Assembly: GCA_021106775.1 (NCBI GenBank)
Contig: JAIOTL010000304.1
Coordinates: forward strand, 1-8,730
Length of the DNA stretch: 8,730 nt
Reading direction: 5' to 3'
DNA from: Planctomycetota bacterium
Lineage (GTDB): Bacteria; Planctomycetota; UBA8742; SKZP01; JAIOTL01
Position 1 is the first letter of the stretch. Every line of letters starts with the position of its first letter. A program made the translations under genes and the position numbers. The notes under the pieces are model-generated. The model was given only the letters and a program-made list of their open reading frames with translations. It did no database searches and had not been told where the DNA came from. Below, one piece after another: positions 4,614 to 8,730 of the stretch.

Positions 4614-6767
4614 ATGAATTATTTGCTAGAAATCGGCTGTGAAGAAATCCCTGCGTTTTACCTGCAACCTGCTGATGAAACTTTTCGTTTAGCATTTCAA
4701 ATGAAACTTGATGAAAATAAAATAAAACATGGATATATCAATTCAAATTATTCACCGAGAAGGTTGACAATTTTCATTTCGGAATTATCTGAAAAGCAGG
4801 AGGATTCCGAGGAATTCGTTGTTGGACCTCCAAAAGACAGAGCTTTCGCTGCTGATGGCACTCCAACAAAAGCATTGGAGGGATTTTGTAAGAAAAACAA
4901 TATCAGCGTTGAAGATGTTGAGGATTACGAGGAAGTAAAAAAGAACAAGACAGTTATTCGTGTTGCTGCGACCATGAAAATCAAGGGTAAGAAAACTTCT
5001 GAGATTTTGCAGAAAATTGTTCCTCAAACTTTGAAAAAGATAAAATTCCCGAAATATATGCGCTGGGGGAGGAAATTCAAGGACGGCACAATCTTTGAGT
5101 TTGCGCGACCGGTGAGATATTTCCTGTCTTTGCTTGATGACAAAGTGCTTGAGTTCGATTCCGCTGGGATTCCCGTGGGCAACAAAACGCAGACACACAG
5201 GTTTATCGACCGTGACACAGATTTCATCGAGATAGAGTCGGCAGATTTGGAGGAATATGAACTTGAACTTGCTAAGAACGGCGTAGTCCTCGATGCTGAT
5301 GAACGAATACAACTAATTAAGGATGAAATCAGTGAACTTTGTGCGCAAGTAGGATTAAAGGTTGATGTTGATGTTAAGAATTCGCTTTTGCTGGAAGTTG
5401 CCAACCTTGTAGAGTTTCCGCGTGTGTTTGTTGGTGAGTTTGAGAAGGAATACCTTGAGGTGCCATCTGAGATTCTTAAATCTGCGATGATTAAGCATCA
5501 GCGTTATTTTCCGCTTGAGGATTCTTCGGGTAATCTGCAAAACAAGTTTTTAATTGTGATAAACCGAAGCAAAGATGATGAAAATGTAATCAAAGCTGGG
5601 AACGAGCGAGTTTTACGCGCAAGGTTGCATGATGCGCGGGTTTTCTGGCAAAACGATGTTCGCACGGGCATTGAGGAATATGCGAAAAAACTCGGTGAGG
5701 TTTCGTTTCATCAAGACCTTGGCAGCATGGACGCAAAAGTTGAACGCCTGACCAAAGTTGCTGTAAAAATCGCGAACGACCTAGAAATTAACACGGAAAA
5801 GACGAGAAACGCTGCGAGACTCTGCAAAGCAGACCTTGTAAGCGAGACTGTGTATGAATTTGCTGACCTTCAGGGTAACATCGGCGGACTTCTCGTGTTT
5901 CATGCAGGTTTTCATCAGGATATCTGTTGTGCTGTTTATAATCATTATAAACCTGCTAGTCGTGATGACGAAATTCCACCATCAGACCTTGGCAAAGCAA
6001 TTTCGCTTGCAGATAAGCTTGATTCACTTGCCGGCTACTTCCTTTGTGAGCTTGACAAGAAAAAGGGTGGTGACCCACTTGGTTTGCGCAGGCTCACCCT
6101 CGGAGTTATTCGCATTGCACAGACCCTTCCTGGTTTCGATGTTTCAGAGTATTTCAAGCATGCATTAGAGGAGTATTTTATAATCACACGCAAAAAGAAA
6201 GATTATAAAGTGTCAGAAGATGACAGAAAAGATGCAGTTACACGCTTTGAGGAGTTTATTACTGATCGCTTAAACGTCATACTCAGAGACGAAGGCAAAC
6301 CCTATGATGTTATTAATGCAATGATTGCATCAGGATGCGATAACTTAAATCTTGTAGATGTAAAGCTTGAAGCACTTATTGGAATGTTGGATAAGGATAA
6401 TTGGATTGGGCTTGTGAAACTTGTTGAACGGACGGCGAATATCACGAAAAAAACTCCTGAACTCAGAACTTTCGAAATAACGTTTTTGCTGGAGGATGCT
6501 GAGAAAGTACTCGCCAAAGCTTATAATGATTCTAAAGAGAAAATCGAAAATTTCTTTGAGAATAAGCAATTTGCTGAGGGTGCGGAACTTTTTTTCGATG
6601 TTTTCGAGGAAAAAACTGAAAATTTCTTCGATAATGTTTTCGTGAATGTTGAAGACGAAAAATTGCGCAACAACCGTTTGGGACTAATCCGCAGTATTTA
6701 CAACCTTTTCGGGGATAATTTCGCAAGGCTTGAGCACATTGTCATAAGCGGAAATGACGAGAAATAA
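4614..6767 (+). CDS. glyS: Glycyl-tRNA synthetase beta subunit
   Basis: The 717-residue beta subunit of the bacterial alpha2-beta2 glycyl-tRNA synthetase, slightly longer than the E. coli protein (689). The beta chain binds tRNA-Gly, while the alpha chain (GlyQ) holds the aminoacylation site. Landmarks: the N-terminal hallmark LLEIGCEEIPA (4-14), FVVGPPKDRAF, FARPVRYFLSLLD, IKHQRYFP (293-300), GNERVLRARLHDARVFW, the HD-like region with ARLCKADLVSE and FADLQGNIGG (401-425), ADKLDSLAGYF (466-476), DPLGLRRLTLG (487-497), and a C-terminal DALR-type anticodon-binding region. ATG 4614 follows GAGGA at 4605-4609. No glyQ lies beside it, though glyQ and glyS are often adjacent, so glyQ should be elsewhere in the genome. 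A tRNA-Gly(TCC) gene is at 684-757. Confidence 0.97.
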   Translation: MNYLLEIGCEEIPAFYLQPADETFRLAFQMKLDENKIKHGYINSNYSPRRLTIFISELSEKQEDSEEFVVGPPKDRAFAADGTPTKALEGFCKKNNISVEDVEDYEEVKKNKTVIRVAATMKIKGKKTSEILQKIVPQTLKKIKFPKYMRWGRKFKDGTIFEFARPVRYFLSLLDDKVLEFDSAGIPVGNKTQTHRFIDRDTDFIEIESADLEEYELELAKNGVVLDADERIQLIKDEISELCAQVGLKVDVDVKNSLLLEVANLVEFPRVFVGEFEKEYLEVPSEILKSAMIKHQRYFPLEDSSGNLQNKFLIVINRSKDDENVIKAGNERVLRARLHDARVFWQNDVRTGIEEYAKKLGEVSFHQDLGSMDAKVERLTKVAVKIANDLEINTEKTRNAARLCKADLVSETVYEFADLQGNIGGLLVFHAGFHQDICCAVYNHYKPASRDDEIPPSDLGKAISLADKLDSLAGYFLCELDKKKGGDPLGLRRLTLGVIRIAQTLPGFDVSEYFKHALEEYFIITRKKKDYKVSEDDRKDAVTRFEEFITDRLNVILRDEGKPYDVINAMIASGCDNLNLVDVKLEALIGMLDKDNWIGLVKLVERTANITKKTPELRTFEITFLLEDAEKVLAKAYNDSKEKIENFFENKQFAEGAELFFDVFEEKTENFFDNVFVNVEDEKLRNNRLGLIRSIYNLFGDNFARLEHIVISGNDEK

Positions 6768-6775
6768 TCTGACTC

Positions 6776-6804
6776 TTGATGACAGACATCAAATTGATTA
6801 TCAT
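6776..6804 (+). promoter_or_regulatory. Probable promoter for the terminal membrane-protein gene
   Basis: TTGATG at 6776-6781, a 17-bp spacer and TATCAT at 6799-6804 (5 of 6 to consensus) lie between the glyS stop and the next start. Transcription would begin near 6811, leaving a leader of about 25 nt with GAGGA at 6827-6831. Confidence 0.45.
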
Positions 6805-6836
6805 AGTCATAAATTAGCAACTATTTGAGGAATATG

Positions 6837-8730
6837 ATGCAAAACAATCCTCCAAATAATCCTGAAGGTTTCACTAATCAAGAATATGATCAGTCATACA
6901 TACAACAGCAGATAAATCAGCAAATAGCAGGTTCTGACGGGATAAGAATCAATGTTATTGAGATAATACAAGAAACAGGCAGAAGGCTGAGCAAGCATTT
7001 CGGGAATGTTTTCCTGGGTTGGATTATTTATCTCTTTTCATTCACATTGTTTTGGATGGGATTGTTTTACTTAATTCAATTGTTTCTCGGTGCAGCATTG
7101 AGCAGTGCATTTTTAAGTGTTGCTGTATCCGGTATTACATTTGCACTTATAATTAAATTAATTTTCTTATTTATATTTGTTTTTATTGTAATTATCACCA
7201 GCAGTATGATCTTCTATTTTGGATTCTTATCATACATATCCGATTTAATTGAGTTAAATTCCGCAAATTACAGTAATATCTTCTCAGGTTTTCAGAAAGT
7301 CTTTCAAATTGCCGGATTTGTTACATTGATAGTTATCCCAACAATTATTTTTGCTGTTATTGTTGCGATTCCATTTGGATTTTTTTCTGGTTTCCTTAAT
7401 CAGAATAGTACAACACTGCCACCTGCAACATCATTTAATAATCAATCACCCGATTTTGACCCAATTCCTTACAATCCAGATGATCCAACACAAAATCCAT
7501 ATCAGAGCAATCCGAATTATCAACAATCAAACGCAAACGCAGGTTTAAATAATCCGTTTACCAACGTTGCATCAGTTATTTATTCAATAATCATACTTGT
7601 TGCTTTTTTGTTATATATTTCAAAACTAATTCTTGTTCCAAATCTTTTAATTGCGAAGGATATGTCACTCGTAGAAGCAGTAAAAGAATCCTGGTGCAAA
7701 GTTAAAGGTAGTGTTTTCTTACATATTTTTCTTACATTGATTTTTTTCGGAGTGCTTGCTTATATAATAAATCTTATTTCAGTTATGTACATTGTACCTG
7801 CGATGTTGTCGCAAGTAACAAGATGGAGTTTAATAAGTTACACAATCGTTAACTTATTGCTTTTCCAGGGTGTTTTCGTATTTTGTATCGGCTGCGTTGC
7901 CCAAATCTACAACACCTTGTATCCTCAATTATTTAAAACCCAACCATTTGCTCTTGCATCAAAATATGGTCGCAAAACCCAAAGGCAGTATTCACCAACA
8001 AATCAACAGCAACCTTATTCTGCGAATCAACAGCAGTTTCAACCTGAACCGAATCAACCTGCACAAACATTCAATCCCGCTTCATACCAGCCTTACGAAG
8101 CTCAAACTCAGAATATAAAAGAGCCATACATGCCACAACCGATTAAAACATCCATGCAAAAAGATGAAAAACCGCTGACAGAGCCAGCAGCAGAAGCAAC
8201 GTACAAACATCCAAAAAAGAAATCAGAACCAAAAAACCTTTCGGAAATTCAACAAGCTGCAAACAAATTCAAGGCTGAAAAGGAAATCGCAAAAAATGAT
8301 GAGCAAAATAATATTGATACCGAAAATAAAGACACTATAAGCACTTCTGAAAGAAAACCTATACAATACATTTCCCAACCTAAAGAACCTCAAAAACCTG
8401 CACCACAAACGTCTCATGTTACAAAATTCGTCAACAAGCAGTTTGAGAACGATGAATATCCGATGGGTAAAATTGTACCCATTGATGCTATGCGGATGAT
8501 GAAAGACCCCGAAGTACGGTTTATCGAAGTTCAGTTTCAGGATATGAAACATGCATTGACGATATTAAAACTTATACCGATTTTCAGTATCGACAGTATT
8601 ACAAACAAACTTTCAATTAAAGAACCCTTAAGCTTTACCTTTAGCATGCCTAAAATACCGACGAATCCGTTGAAATTGTTTTTCGGCGGAAAGGAAATGA
8701 CTGAGCAGGATTTGTGGAAATCAAAAGAAA
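6837..8730 (+). CDS. Large multi-pass membrane protein with Pro/Gln/Asn-rich linkers (3' end missing)
   Basis: An open frame of at least 631 codons that runs off the window. ATG 6837 is preferred over the adjacent ATG 6834 because GAGGA (6827-6831) is then 5 nt away. Residues 1-50 are hydrophilic and Asn/Gln-rich. Hydrophobic segments lie at about 58-84, 92-120, 160-186, 246-269, 293-323 and 333-357. A low-complexity loop at about 188-243 (Asn/Pro/Gln/Tyr/Asp) separates the first three from the last three. After segment 4, LVPNLLIAKDMSLVEAVKES resembles the conserved motif of bacterial DUF975- or GPDPase-membrane-domain-like integral membrane proteins, where a Pro-rich turn and EA..SW precede the next helix. 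Residues from about 378 are a Gln/Pro-rich, then Lys/Glu-rich, disordered-looking tail. From about 530 a more ordered soluble region begins (KIVPIDAMRMMKDPEVRFIE and on), which I do not recognise. Function unknown. Confidence 0.82.
   Translation, partial: MQNNPPNNPEGFTNQEYDQSYIQQQINQQIAGSDGIRINVIEIIQETGRRLSKHFGNVFLGWIIYLFSFTLFWMGLFYLIQLFLGAALSSAFLSVAVSGITFALIIKLIFLFIFVFIVIITSSMIFYFGFLSYISDLIELNSANYSNIFSGFQKVFQIAGFVTLIVIPTIIFAVIVAIPFGFFSGFLNQNSTTLPPATSFNNQSPDFDPIPYNPDDPTQNPYQSNPNYQQSNANAGLNNPFTNVASVIYSIIILVAFLLYISKLILVPNLLIAKDMSLVEAVKESWCKVKGSVFLHIFLTLIFFGVLAYIINLISVMYIVPAMLSQVTRWSLISYTIVNLLLFQGVFVFCIGCVAQIYNTLYPQLFKTQPFALASKYGRKTQRQYSPTNQQQPYSANQQQFQPEPNQPAQTFNPASYQPYEAQTQNIKEPYMPQPIKTSMQKDEKPLTEPAAEATYKHPKKKSEPKNLSEIQQAANKFKAEKEIAKNDEQNNIDTENKDTISTSERKPIQYISQPKEPQKPAPQTSHVTKFVNKQFENDEYPMGKIVPIDAMRMMKDPEVRFIEVQFQDMKHALTILKLIPIFSIDSITNKLSIKEPLSFTFSMPKIPTNPLKLFFGGKEMTEQDLWKSKE

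Noticed and set aside
4785..5312. 175-codon minus-strand frame, and others opposite glyS, lptB and the glycosyltransferase
   Set aside because: These lie opposite strongly conserved coding sequence and show no family motifs of their own.
8223..8552. 109-codon minus-strand frame
   Set aside because: It is antisense to the Lys/Glu-rich tail of the membrane protein; Phe/Leu richness is the expected shadow of AAA/GAA codons.

Overview
The window looks like the chromosome of a low-GC, Gram-negative bacterium. The outer membrane is inferred from an LptB-type lipopolysaccharide-transport ATPase. A bacterial lineage is supported by the beta subunit of the heterotetrameric bacterial glycyl-tRNA synthetase and by three tRNA genes that encode their own CCA ends. 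I cannot fix the phylum from the sequence alone.

Layout: (1) 1-255 is the 3' end of an acyl-CoA dehydrogenase gene. (2) 323-974 is a cluster of five tRNA or tRNA-like genes. Two class II tRNA-like sequences with oversized anticodon loops and no encoded CCA come first, followed by ordinary tRNA-Tyr(GTA), tRNA-Gly(TCC) and tRNA-Thr(GGT). There is an intrinsic terminator after Gly and another after Thr. (3) 975-1219 holds a 67-bp imperfect palindromic repeat and a strong sigma70-like promoter. (4) 1220-2691 encodes a Pmp-like right-handed beta-helix protein, interrupted by a one-base frame break near 1771. (5) 2859-6767 carries, all on the + strand, lptB, a family 2 glycosyltransferase and glyS, each separated by 77-79 bp. 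(6) From 6837 to the window end is an open frame for a large membrane protein with about six transmembrane segments, Pro/Gln/Asn-rich linkers and an unfinished soluble C-terminal part.

How the genes relate: lptB and the glycosyltransferase both fit cell-envelope (LPS or glycan) work, and the beta-helix and the terminal membrane protein may also be envelope proteins. glyS and the tRNA cluster belong to translation. Each large gene has a plausible promoter of its own except the glycosyltransferase, which probably reads through from lptB. All genes I can support lie on the + strand; minus-strand frames are shadows.

Most worth a second look: the paired tRNA-like genes whose stems are kept by compensatory changes while their anticodon loops are 10 and 11 nt; the frame break in the beta-helix gene, which lacks a signal peptide and an anchor; and a Gly-to-Ser change at the near-invariant Walker A glycine of LptB.
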